This document shows, in pieces, positions 1 to 5,749 of a DNA stretch of 7,210 nucleotides. Under the pieces are notes generated by a model. That model saw nothing but the letters and a program-made list of their open reading frames with translations. It was not told the DNA's origin and made no database searches. The translations under genes were made by a program, and so were the position numbers. Source of the DNA: Hyphomicrobiales bacterium (GTDB lineage: Bacteria; Pseudomonadota; Alphaproteobacteria; Rhizobiales; Beijerinckiaceae); the NCBI GenBank assembly GCA_028290125.1, contig JAQGKM010000278.1:1-7210 (forward strand), in the 5' to 3' direction. Each line of letters starts with the position of its first letter. Within the stretch, counting starts at the first letter, position 1.

Positions 1-923
1 CCAGGGCGCGCGGCAAGACGGGTGAATTCCTGATGGCCAATGGCCGCGCCGGCGCCGTCGAGCCGCATGATCGCCTTGCGCGAGAGCCATTTCTCGCCGT
101 CGCGGAAATCTCGGGCCGGGCCGGCGCGGCGCGCATTCTCGCCGCTGCGCCGATCGCCGAAAGCGACATCGACGCGCTGGCGGGCGCGGCGATCGAAGAT
201 CGCGACGAGATAGCCTTCGATCGCGCCAGCGCTTCGCTGCGCCGTCGCCGCATCCGTCGGCTTGGCGCCCTGACGCTGGCCGAACAGGTCCTGCCGGTGA
301 CGGCCGGACCCGACAGCGCAGCGGCGCTGGCGCGCGGCGTCGCCGGGCTCGGGATCGCTCGCCTGCCGTGGACCAAGTCGCAAAAGCAATGGCGCGACCG
401 CGTCGGCTTTCTGCGCCGGGCCGAGGGCGACGACTGGCCCGATCTGTCGGACGCCGCGCTGGCCGAAGACGCCGCCGCCTGGCTCGCGCCCTTCATCGAG
501 GGACGGACGTCGCTCGCGTCCATCACGGCGGACGATCTCGACGGCGCGCTGCGCGCGCTGCTGCCATGGAGTATGATACGGCGGCTCGACGACGAGGCGC
601 CGACGCATTTCGAGGCGCCGACGGGCTCGCGAGTCGCGGTGGATTATGAGGCCGATGGCGGTCCCGTGCTGGCGATCCGCGTGCAGGAATTGTTCGGACT
701 GTCGAAACACCCGGCGCTGGCGGGCGGGCGCGTGCCGCTGACCCTGCATCTGCTGTCGCCCGCGCACCGGCCGATCCAGATCACCCGAGACCTGCCGGGC
801 TTCTGGGCCGGCTCCTGGGCTGCCGTGAAGGCCGACATGAAGGGCCGCTACCCGCGCCACCCGTGGCCCGACGATCCCGCACAGGCGGCGCCGACCACGC
901 GGGCGAAGCCGCGCGGAACGTGA
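1..923 (+). CDS. hrpB: ATP-dependent helicase HrpB, C-terminal part (5' end outside window)
   Basis: This is the last ~306 residues of a DExH-box helicase of the HrpB family; the helicase core lies upstream of the window. The frame is open from base 3, so the ATG at 33 is internal: it falls in a family-typical stretch reading FLMANGRAGAV, followed by DRLAREPFLAVAEI. The last ~190 residues form the HrpB C-terminal domain, with recognisable pieces LPWTKSQKQWRDRVGFLRR, LLPWSMIRRLDDEAPTHFEA, VRVQELFGL-like IRVQELFGL, SKHPALAGGRVPLTLHLLSP, PIQITRDLPGFWAGSW and VKADMKGRYPRHPWPDDP. It ends with a short basic, low-complexity tail. HrpB proteins are usually ~820 residues; their exact substrate in most bacteria is poorly defined, and an RNA or nucleic-acid unwinding role is inferred from the family. 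It converges with the omp gene on the other strand, with 10 bases between the stops. The family call is very secure. Confidence 0.95.
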   Translation, partial: RARGKTGEFLMANGRAGAVEPHDRLAREPFLAVAEISGRAGAARILAAAPIAESDIDALAGAAIEDRDEIAFDRASASLRRRRIRRLGALTLAEQVLPVTAGPDSAAALARGVAGLGIARLPWTKSQKQWRDRVGFLRRAEGDDWPDLSDAALAEDAAAWLAPFIEGRTSLASITADDLDGALRALLPWSMIRRLDDEAPTHFEAPTGSRVAVDYEADGGPVLAIRVQELFGLSKHPALAGGRVPLTLHLLSPAHRPIQITRDLPGFWAGSWAAVKADMKGRYPRHPWPDDPAQAAPTTRAKPRGT

Positions 924-933
924 GCGCCGCAGG

Positions 934-1674
934 CTAGATGCGGAAGTTGAAGCCCGTGCGGAACAGGTTGATGTTCGACGTCGCCTCGCTCGCCGCCCAT
1001 GTGTCGCCATAGACGGTCGACGGGTTGAAGTGGAGCCGGAGGTATTCGGCCTTGACGCTCATGCCGCGCCCGAAAGCATATTCGAGGCCTGCGCCCAGCG
1101 CCCAGCCAGCCATGGTGTTGGAGGTCGACCCCGCCTGGGCGGCCGTAACCGTGGTCGTCCCCTGCACGCCGGTGATCGTGCCGGTCATGTCCAGCCGCTG
1201 GCGCCCGAAGGCGTAGCCCGCCGTGCCGTACACCAGCACGTTCTCCAGAGCATAGCCGAGGCGCGCACGCACCGTGCCTATGTTGGCGAGGCGGGTTTCG
1301 AGATTGCCGGCGCCCGACATGGTGTAGTCGCCATATTTGCCCGACACCGTGCGGCGATTGTCGCCGCGCGCGTTGGACAGGCTGAAATCGGCCTCGATGC
1401 CGAACACCAGCCCGCCAGCCTGCTTGTTGAAGCCAGCCTGCAGGGTGCCGACGAATCCCTTCGCGCGCGAGGTCCCGAACACCGGATCGGCCAGCTCCGC
1501 CGAAAGCGTCGACCCGACCCGACCCGCCGAGGCACCTGCATAAATGCCCGACCAGTTGTAGGCCGAGTCGCCGCGCATCAGCCCCGGGCCCGCAAATCCG
1601 TTCGGGAGATCAGCCGCGATTGCGGCCGCACTCGCCGAAACACCGGCCAGGAGGACGGCAGCAAACTTCAGCAT
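934..1674 (-). CDS. Outer-membrane beta-barrel protein (Omp25/Omp31/RopB-like small porin)
   Basis: A 246-residue secreted protein. Residues 1-20 form a signal peptide: Lys at position 3, a hydrophobic Ala/Leu/Val core, and a predicted signal peptidase I site after AIA, giving a mature start of ADLPNGF, typical of alphaproteobacterial small OMPs. The mature part alternates strand-like segments with Gly-rich turns: WSGIYAGASAGRVGS, GFVGTLQAGFNKQAGGLVFG, ANIGTVRARLGYALENVLVY, GTAGYAFGRQRLDM, WALGAGLEYAFGRGMSVKAE and FRTGFNFRI. This is the pattern of the OMP beta-barrel family (opacity/LomR type), with about eight strands. Members are abundant structural outer-membrane proteins in Rhizobium and Brucella relatives; the cargo or pore activity of this one is unknown. 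The last residue is Ile, not the usual Phe. The ATG at 1674 is preceded by a weak GGGG ribosome-binding stretch at 1681-1684. It is divergent from the MarR-like gene, so joint regulation is possible. Confidence 0.9.
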   Translation of the reverse strand: MLKFAAVLLAGVSASAAAIAADLPNGFAGPGLMRGDSAYNWSGIYAGASAGRVGSTLSAELADPVFGTSRAKGFVGTLQAGFNKQAGGLVFGIEADFSLSNARGDNRRTVSGKYGDYTMSGAGNLETRLANIGTVRARLGYALENVLVYGTAGYAFGRQRLDMTGTITGVQGTTTVTAAQAGSTSNTMAGWALGAGLEYAFGRGMSVKAEYLRLHFNPSTVYGDTWAASEATSNINLFRTGFNFRI

Positions 1675-1837
1675 GAAAAACCCCGAACCGAATCGATGAA
1701 CAAAACATTAATTCGAAGCAGTTGAGTTCAAGAGTTGACGCTAGGAAAGGGATGAAAGAACCGGTATTGTTTTCCCGTATTAGCTGTTCGCGCCTGTCGC
1801 GCAGCCATTTATTTGCTTTGAGCCACATGGATTTCCG
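1675..1837. promoter_or_regulatory. AT-rich divergent intergenic region between omp and the MarR-like gene
   Basis: These 163 bases separate two divergent starts and are visibly richer in A/T than the surrounding coding DNA. They must hold the promoters of both genes. Short signals seen are AGTTGA at 1720-1725 and 1733-1738 (direct repeat, 13-base period), the palindrome TTGA-GT-TCAA at 1722-1731, an ACCGGT palindrome at 1760-1765, and a CGAAT/ATTCG inverted pair at 1689-1693 and 1711-1715. A TTGACG hexamer at 1735-1740 reads toward the regulator but has no convincing -10 at normal spacing. No RNA gene or additional convincing coding frame was recognised here. Confidence 0.6.
1705..1731 (-). 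promoter_or_regulatory. Candidate sigma-70-type promoter of the omp gene
   Basis: On the minus strand, CTTGAA/TTGAAC (complement of 1726-1731) resembles the alphaproteobacterial -35 CTTGAC. It is followed 15 bases later by TAATGT (complement of 1705-1710) as a possible -10; shifting the -10 by two bases gives a 17-base spacer with the weaker ATGTTT. The start codon lies about 30 bases further on. The -35 hexamer overlaps the TTGA-GT-TCAA palindrome. This is a by-eye match only. Confidence 0.35.
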
Positions 1838-2185
1838 ATGCTTTCTCAAACTCTTGCGCAATATGCGCATGACCGGCTCAAGCTCTCGCAACAAGAGAGG
1901 ATTCGGTTTCGACTGGCGCCGCAAATTTCGTTGGAAGTCCTCCTGATTCTTGCCGCAGCGCGCGGATCGGTCCCGCTGACGCATCTTTTCGACCAGATCT
2001 CGGCCGCCGAGAAATCCATCAGGTCGCATATCCGGACCCTGATGGCTTCGGGACTGGTCGTCGAAGCGCCGCACCCGATCGATGGCCGCGCGAAGCTGTT
2101 GGCGCTGACGGCGCGCGGCGCCGAGGATCTCGCGGCGCATCTCCTGGACACTCATTCCGGGCAGACAGACGCAGTCCGGGCGTGA
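1838..2185 (+). CDS. Small MarR-like winged helix-turn-helix transcriptional regulator
   Basis: A 115-residue, probably cytoplasmic DNA-binding protein. An N-terminal helical stretch (about 1-28) leads into a winged-helix domain. Residues ~46-71 (PLTHLF, then AAEKSIRSHIRTLMASGL) match the helix-turn-helix with recognition helix. Residues ~76-94 (EAPHPIDGRAKLLALTARG) match the MarR-type beta-wing with its D-x-R signature and the LT..G start of the following helix. It is shorter than typical MarR proteins (~140-160 residues), and the dimerisation helices at both ends look reduced. The ATG at 1838 is the first usual start after an in-frame stop at 1781, but it has no clear Shine-Dalgarno sequence. 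The first ~25 codons use CTT, TCT, ACT, TAT, CAA and AGG, unlike neighbouring genes. Its divergent position suggests control of omp or of itself; the effector is unknown. Co-transcription with yifB, 77 bases downstream, is possible. Confidence 0.75.
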   Translation: MLSQTLAQYAHDRLKLSQQERIRFRLAPQISLEVLLILAAARGSVPLTHLFDQISAAEKSIRSHIRTLMASGLVVEAPHPIDGRAKLLALTARGAEDLAAHLLDTHSGQTDAVRA

Positions 2186-2262
2186 AGTTCACGTAACGTT
2201 CTTGCAAAGTCTCGACTGATCAGCCAAGCTTGCGCCTGCCGTTGTGGAAGCGGGAGAGTTTT
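2186..2262 (+). promoter_or_regulatory. yifB: Short leader before yifB with a good ribosome-binding site
   Basis: The stretch between the MarR-like stop and the chosen yifB ATG has a GGGAGAG ribosome-binding site at 2252-2258, four bases before the ATG at 2263. This favours that start over the in-frame TTG at 2230. A TTGCAA hexamer at 2202-2207 could be a -35, but no good -10 follows at 16-18 bases. An 8-base palindrome CTGATCAG lies at 2216-2223. No hairpin terminator for the upstream gene is visible. Confidence 0.55.
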
Positions 2263-3801
2263 ATGGCGGTGCGGGTCGCGACAGTCGCTTTCGAAGGGAT
2301 CGAGGCCCGCCCTGTCGACGTGCAGGTGCAGATCTCCAACGGCAATGTCGCGTTTGCGGTCGTCGGGCTCGGCGACAAGGCCGTGGGCGAATCGCGCGAG
2401 CGCGTGCGCTCGGCGCTGATCGCTTCGGGGCTCGCCATGCCGGCGCGACGCGTCACCGTCAATCTCGCGCCGGCCGACATGCCCAAGGAGGGCAGCCATT
2501 ACGACCTGCCGATCGCGCTCGCCATCATGGCGGCGATCGGCGCGATCCCGAGCGACTCGCTGGACGGCTTCACGGTGCTGGGCGAGCTGGCGCTCGACGG
2601 ATCGATCACGGCGGTCGCGGGCTGCCTGCCGGCGGCGGTGGCCGCCAATGCACGCGGGCATGGGCTGATCTGCCCGGCAGCGTGCGGCGCCGAGGCGGCT
2701 TGGGCGTCGTCCGAGATCGAGATCATCGCGCCGCGCTCGCTGATCCAGCTGGCCAACCACTTCAAGGGATCGCAGGTGTTGTCGCGCCCTGCCCCCGCAG
2801 TGCGCGGAGCCGGCGCCCCACAACCTGACCTGCGCGACATCAAGGGACAGGAAAGCGCCAAGCGTGCGCTCGAAATCGCCGCCGCGGGCGGCCATCATCT
2901 GTTGATGAACGGCCCGCCGGGTTCCGGCAAATCCATGCTCGCCGCGCGCCTGCCCTCGATCCTGCCGCCGCTGTCGCCGCCCGAGCTGCTCGAAGTCTCG
3001 ATGATCATGTCGGTGGCGGGCGCGCTGGCCGGCGGCGAGCTGACCGACCGGCGGCCCTATCGCGCGCCGCATCATTCCGCCTCGATGGCGGCGCTGGTCG
3101 GCGGCGGCGTCCATGCGCGTCCGGGCGAAGCCTCGCTCGCCCACCACGGCGTGCTGTTTCTCGACGAGCTGCCGGAATTTTCCATGCAGACGCTCGACAG
3201 CCTGCGTCAGCCGATCGAGACAGGCGAGGTGGCGATCTCGCGCGCCAATCATCGCGCCGTCTATCCGGCGCGTTTCCAGCTGGTCGCCGCCATGAACCCG
3301 TGTCGCTGCGGACACGCCACGGACCCGGGCTACGCCTGCAAACGCCAGCCCAACGATCGTTGCATGGCGCAATACCAGGCCAAATTGTCAGGCCCGCTGC
3401 TCGACCGTTTCGATCTCGCGATCGAGGTCCCGGCCGTGTCCGCCAGCGACCTGTTGCTGCCGCCCGCGGCGGAGGGCTCGGCCGAGGTGGCGGCGCGCGT
3501 CGCGCGCGCCCGCGCCATCCAGCGGCATCGTTTCGCGGCGCTCGGCCTGCCGCAGATCGCCACCAACAGCGCAGCGCCCGCGCCCGTGGTCGAGACCATC
3601 GCGGCGCCGGACGCCGCCGGGCAGAAGCTGATCCGCGACGCCGCCGAACGCATGCGCCTCACCGCGCGCGGCTTCCATCGCGTCCTGAAACTCGCCCGCA
3701 CGCTGGCGGATCTCGACGAATCACCCGAAGTGCGACGCATCCACATCGCCGAGGCGCTGTCCTACCGCATGGCGTCTCCGGGCGCCGCGGAAGCGGCGTG
3801 A
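2263..3801 (+). CDS. yifB: YifB/ComM family Mg-chelatase-like AAA+ ATPase
   Basis: A complete 512-residue protein, close to the ~505-510 usual for the family. Domains in order: an N-terminal ChlI/Lon-protease-like domain (about 20-140; FEGIEARPVDVQVQI, VGLGDKAVGESRERV, NLAPADMPKEGSHYDLPIAL); an AAA+ Mg-chelatase core (about 185-400) with Walker A GPPGSGKS at 217-224 and Walker B VLFLDE at 297-302; and the C-terminal Mg-chelatase domain (about 410-505; RGFHRVLKLARTLADLD, HIAEALSYRM). NPCRCGH at 345-351 varies the common NPCPCG motif. C347, C349, C359 and C367 could form a small metal site. The homologue ComM is a hexameric helicase that promotes branch migration during natural transformation, but yifB is also widespread in species not known to be competent, so competence cannot be inferred here. 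The ATG at 2263 has a good ribosome-binding site and the family-typical start MAVRVATVAFEGIEA. No metal chelatase role is expected. Confidence 0.95.
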   Translation: MAVRVATVAFEGIEARPVDVQVQISNGNVAFAVVGLGDKAVGESRERVRSALIASGLAMPARRVTVNLAPADMPKEGSHYDLPIALAIMAAIGAIPSDSLDGFTVLGELALDGSITAVAGCLPAAVAANARGHGLICPAACGAEAAWASSEIEIIAPRSLIQLANHFKGSQVLSRPAPAVRGAGAPQPDLRDIKGQESAKRALEIAAAGGHHLLMNGPPGSGKSMLAARLPSILPPLSPPELLEVSMIMSVAGALAGGELTDRRPYRAPHHSASMAALVGGGVHARPGEASLAHHGVLFLDELPEFSMQTLDSLRQPIETGEVAISRANHRAVYPARFQLVAAMNPCRCGHATDPGYACKRQPNDRCMAQYQAKLSGPLLDRFDLAIEVPAVSASDLLLPPAAEGSAEVAARVARARAIQRHRFAALGLPQIATNSAAPAPVVETIAAPDAAGQKLIRDAAERMRLTARGFHRVLKLARTLADLDESPEVRRIHIAEALSYRMASPGAAEAA

Positions 3802-3920
3802 CGCGCTGATCTCCAAGCCATTCTCGATCCGGCGGGGACGTGTCATAAAACCGTCCGCGTAACATGGTGTCACTCCGCTCAGCACAAGGGCGAAGCTTGA
3901 GAGCGGATTTGGGACCGATC
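3802..3920 (+). promoter_or_regulatory. Intergenic leader of the OlsB-like gene
   Basis: These 119 bases separate yifB from the chosen start of the acyltransferase. They contain a Pho-box-like direct repeat (listed separately), a GTGTCA hexamer repeated at 3840-3845 and 3867-3872, and GGGA at 3911-3914, six bases before the ATG at 3921, as the ribosome-binding site. No stem followed by a T-run was found that would terminate yifB transcription, so some read-through is possible. Confidence 0.5.
3840..3857 (+). promoter_or_regulatory. Candidate PhoB-binding site (Pho box)
   Basis: GTGTCAT (3840-3846), an AAAA linker (3847-3850) and CCGTCCG (3851-3857) fit the Pho-box layout of two CTGTCAT-type heptamers separated by four A/T bases. 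The first half matches 6 of 7 positions and the second 4 of 7. It lies 63 bases before the preferred start of the OlsB-like gene. It would lie implausibly close (7 bases) to the alternative start at 3864. No strong -10 is seen at the expected distance downstream. Confidence 0.4.
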
Positions 3921-4850
3921 ATGGCGTTCACGACATTTCAGGCCGGCGGCTTCGTCAATGCGCTGGGTTCCGGTTTCGCCCAGACGATCCGCCGCTTTCC
4001 GGCCGCCGCCGCCAAACCGCGCGCCGTTCGCGACCATGGCGATCTCGATCCCGTCCTTGGCCGCATGGGCGCGCTCGAAGTTCGGCTCGCCATCACCAAG
4101 AAAGACATCCGCCGCGCGCAGAAACTGCGCTTCAAGGTGTTCTTCGACGAAGGCTCGGCCATCCCGGATGCGCGCTCGGGGCTGGCGCGCCGCGACATCT
4201 GCCCGTTCGATCGCATCAGCGACCACATGCTCGTCATCGACCACGCCGCCAAGAACCGCTTTGGCCGCGTGCGTCCTAAGATCGTCGGCGTCTACAGATT
4301 GCTGCGGAAGGATGTCGCAGACCGCCACGGCGGCTTCTACAGCGCGCAGGAATTCGACATCGCGCCGCTGCTCGCCGCGCACCCGCAGGCGCGGTTTCTG
4401 GAACTCGGCCGCTCCTGCGTGCTGCCGGCCTATCGCTCGAAGCGCACGATCGAACTGCTGTGGCGCGGCATCGCCGTCTATCTGCGGCATTACAAGATCG
4501 ACGCGATGATCGGCTGCGCTTCGTTCGAGGGCGCCAATCCGCTGCAACATGCGCTGCCGTTGAGTTTCCTGCACCACCACGCCAAGGCGAGCGGCGAATG
4601 GGCGGCGCGCGCGCTGCCGGGCCGGCATGTGCCGATGGACATGATCGCCGCCGACAAGATCGAACTGCGCCGCGCGCTCGATGCGCTGCCGACGCTGGTG
4701 CGCGGCTATCTGCGCGTCGGCGCGAAGTTCGGCGACGGCGCAGTGGTCGACCGCCAGTTTGGCACGGTCGACGTGTTCGTCGTCATGCCGGTGGCGCAGA
4801 TCGACGCAAAGTTTCTGGAGCATTTTTCGCCGAGCGCGAAGGCTGCGTAA
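3921..4850 (+). CDS. olsB: OlsB-like L-ornithine N-alpha-acyltransferase (GNAT superfamily)
   Basis: A 309-residue protein of the Acetyltransf_5 / 'putative hemolysin' group. In rhizobia OlsB transfers a 3-hydroxyacyl chain from acyl-ACP to ornithine to make lyso-ornithine lipid, which OlsA then acylates; it probably acts at the inner face of the cytoplasmic membrane. Conserved blocks: LEVRLAITKKDIRRAQKLR and FKVFFDEGSA (about 52-80), DRISDHMLVID, KIVGVYRLLR with FYSAQEFDI, FLELGRSCVLPAYRSKRTIE (from ~159), IGCASFEGANP (from ~197), and a C-terminal LPTLVRGYLRVGAKFGDGAV plus QFGTVDVFVVMPV. The first ~45 residues are variable with a basic patch (TIRRF, KPR). The in-frame ATG at 3864 would add 19 residues of poor quality; the ATG at 3921 has a GGGA ribosome-binding site and is preferred. 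No olsA-like gene is adjacent. A paralogous acyltransferase of the same family with another acceptor cannot be excluded, so the symbol is less certain than the family. Confidence 0.8.
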   Translation: MAFTTFQAGGFVNALGSGFAQTIRRFPAAAAKPRAVRDHGDLDPVLGRMGALEVRLAITKKDIRRAQKLRFKVFFDEGSAIPDARSGLARRDICPFDRISDHMLVIDHAAKNRFGRVRPKIVGVYRLLRKDVADRHGGFYSAQEFDIAPLLAAHPQARFLELGRSCVLPAYRSKRTIELLWRGIAVYLRHYKIDAMIGCASFEGANPLQHALPLSFLHHHAKASGEWAARALPGRHVPMDMIAADKIELRRALDALPTLVRGYLRVGAKFGDGAVVDRQFGTVDVFVVMPVAQIDAKFLEHFSPSAKAA

Positions 4851-4867
4851 CACTCGCCGTCAGGGAA

Positions 4868-4887
4868 AGGGCCGGGCTAGCGGCCCT
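4868..4887 (-). terminator. Possible hairpin terminator at the convergent olsB/SDR gene ends
   Basis: A perfect 7-bp GC-rich stem (AGGGCCG at 4868-4874 with CGGCCCT at 4881-4887) encloses a 6-base loop and overlaps the stop codon of the SDR gene. Read on the minus strand it is followed only by TTTCCCT, and on the plus strand by no T-run, so it is a weak intrinsic terminator candidate at best. The two gene ends are only 26 bases apart. Confidence 0.3.
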
Positions 4888-5749
4888 CGCCCATCGCCAG
4901 CAGATCGCGCAACCCTTCGCGATAGGTGGGCCGTGAGAACACGAAACCCAGCTCCCGCTTGATGCGCGCGTTCGAGACGCGCTTGGTTTCGCCGTAAAAG
5001 CTGCGCGCCATCGGGGTCATCGACGCCGTGAAGTAATCCTGTTCGGGCGGCGGCGCGACGCCGAGCAGATCCGCCGCGAAGGCCACCACGTCCTGCGGCG
5101 GCGCGGGTTCGTCATCCGTCACGTTATAGATCGCGCCCGGCTGGCCGGCGTCGATGCAGGCCATGATGGCGCGTGCGATGTCGGCGACGTGGATGCGGTT
5201 GAACACCTGACCCGGCTTGACGATGCGCTTCGCCGTGCCGTTGGCGAGCGAGACCAGCGCATTGCGGCCCTGGCCGTAGATACCCGACAGCCGAAGTATA
5301 TTGAGCGCCACGCCGCTGCGCGCGGCGAGCGCGCGCCATTCGTCCTCCGCCGCAAGCCGCGCGTTGGAGCGCCCGGCGACAGGACGCGGGGCCGTGTCCT
5401 CGTCGATCCACGCGCCCTGATGATCTCCGTAGACGCCCACCGTCGAGAGATAGACGATGCGCTGCAGGCGCGCCGCGGCGAGATCGTCGGCGAAGGCGCG
5501 CAGCACGGGATCGCCCTGCGCATCTGGCGGGGTCGAGACGAGCAGCACGTCGGCGTCGAGAAGCGCCTGCGAGACAGCGCCCTCCCGCTGTCCATCGGCG
5601 AAGACCAGCGGCGTGACCCGCCCTTCGGCCCGCAGGCGCGCGGCCTTGTCCTCGCTGCGCACGGTGCCGGTCACGGAGGCGAAGCGCGCGCCGAAATCCT
5701 GCACGAAGACCTGCGATGAATAGCCAAGACCGAAGACGAACAGGTTCAT
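4877..5749 (-). CDS. Atypical SDR-family NAD(P)-binding protein (YeeZ-like)
   Basis: A 290-residue, probably cytoplasmic Rossmann-fold protein. The N-terminus MNLFVFGLGYSSQVF carries the dinucleotide-binding glycines (G7, G9). Other marks are DVLLVSTPPDAQGDPVL (67-83), IVYLSTVGVYGD (98-109) and AWIDEDTAPRP (113-123), then LRLSGIYGQGRNALVSL, FNRIHVADIARAI and AIYNVTDDEPAPPQDVV, typical of extended or atypical SDRs. Where a classical YxxxK catalytic pair would follow S102/T103, the sequence has R127-S-N-A-R131, so normal dehydrogenase or epimerase chemistry is doubtful; the substrate is unknown. The ATG at 5749 gives the family-like start and has GGGGAG five bases upstream (5755-5760). The frame stays open 33 bases further up to an ATG at 5782, but that lies inside queG and adds only arginine-rich residues. 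ATGA overlap with the queG stop indicates translational coupling. Confidence 0.87.
   Translation of the reverse strand: MNLFVFGLGYSSQVFVQDFGARFASVTGTVRSEDKAARLRAEGRVTPLVFADGQREGAVSQALLDADVLLVSTPPDAQGDPVLRAFADDLAAARLQRIVYLSTVGVYGDHQGAWIDEDTAPRPVAGRSNARLAAEDEWRALAARSGVALNILRLSGIYGQGRNALVSLANGTAKRIVKPGQVFNRIHVADIARAIMACIDAGQPGAIYNVTDDEPAPPQDVVAFAADLLGVAPPPEQDYFTASMTPMARSFYGETKRVSNARIKRELGFVFSRPTYREGLRDLLAMGEGR

Noticed and set aside
1030..1725. A 231-codon plus-strand frame opposite the omp gene
   Set aside because: Arg-rich translation without motifs; the minus-strand frame has a signal peptide and beta-barrel pattern.
1735..1740. TTGACG as the -35 of the MarR-like gene
   Set aside because: No acceptable -10 hexamer lies 16-19 bases downstream; the nearest TATTGT is 24 bases away.
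1610..2155. A 181-codon minus-strand frame spanning the divergent region and the MarR-like gene
   Set aside because: It overlaps both the signal-peptide region of omp and the regulator; no domain is recognisable, and the plus-strand winged-helix protein is the better explanation.
2230..2262. TTG at 2230 as the start of yifB
   Set aside because: The ATG at 2263 has a good ribosome-binding site and gives the family-typical N-terminus; the extra 11 residues have no support.
2152..3372. A 406-codon open frame on the minus strand opposite yifB
   Set aside because: It is Arg/His/Ala-rich with no recognisable domain and lies fully antisense to a well-conserved gene; long antisense frames are expected in high-GC DNA.
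2263..3801. yifB as evidence for natural competence or magnesium chelatase activity in this organism
   Set aside because: YifB/ComM proteins are widespread in bacteria not known to be competent, no other competence gene is present, and the family is only distantly related to the BchI/ChlI chelatase subunit.
3864..3920. ATG at 3864 as the start of the OlsB-like gene
   Set aside because: It lacks a ribosome-binding site, would sit almost on the Pho-box-like repeat, and adds residues that do not resemble the family.
3879..4853. A 324-codon open frame on the minus strand opposite the OlsB-like gene
   Set aside because: Shadow of the real gene: the translation is basic and motif-free, while the plus-strand protein matches the OlsB family along its length.
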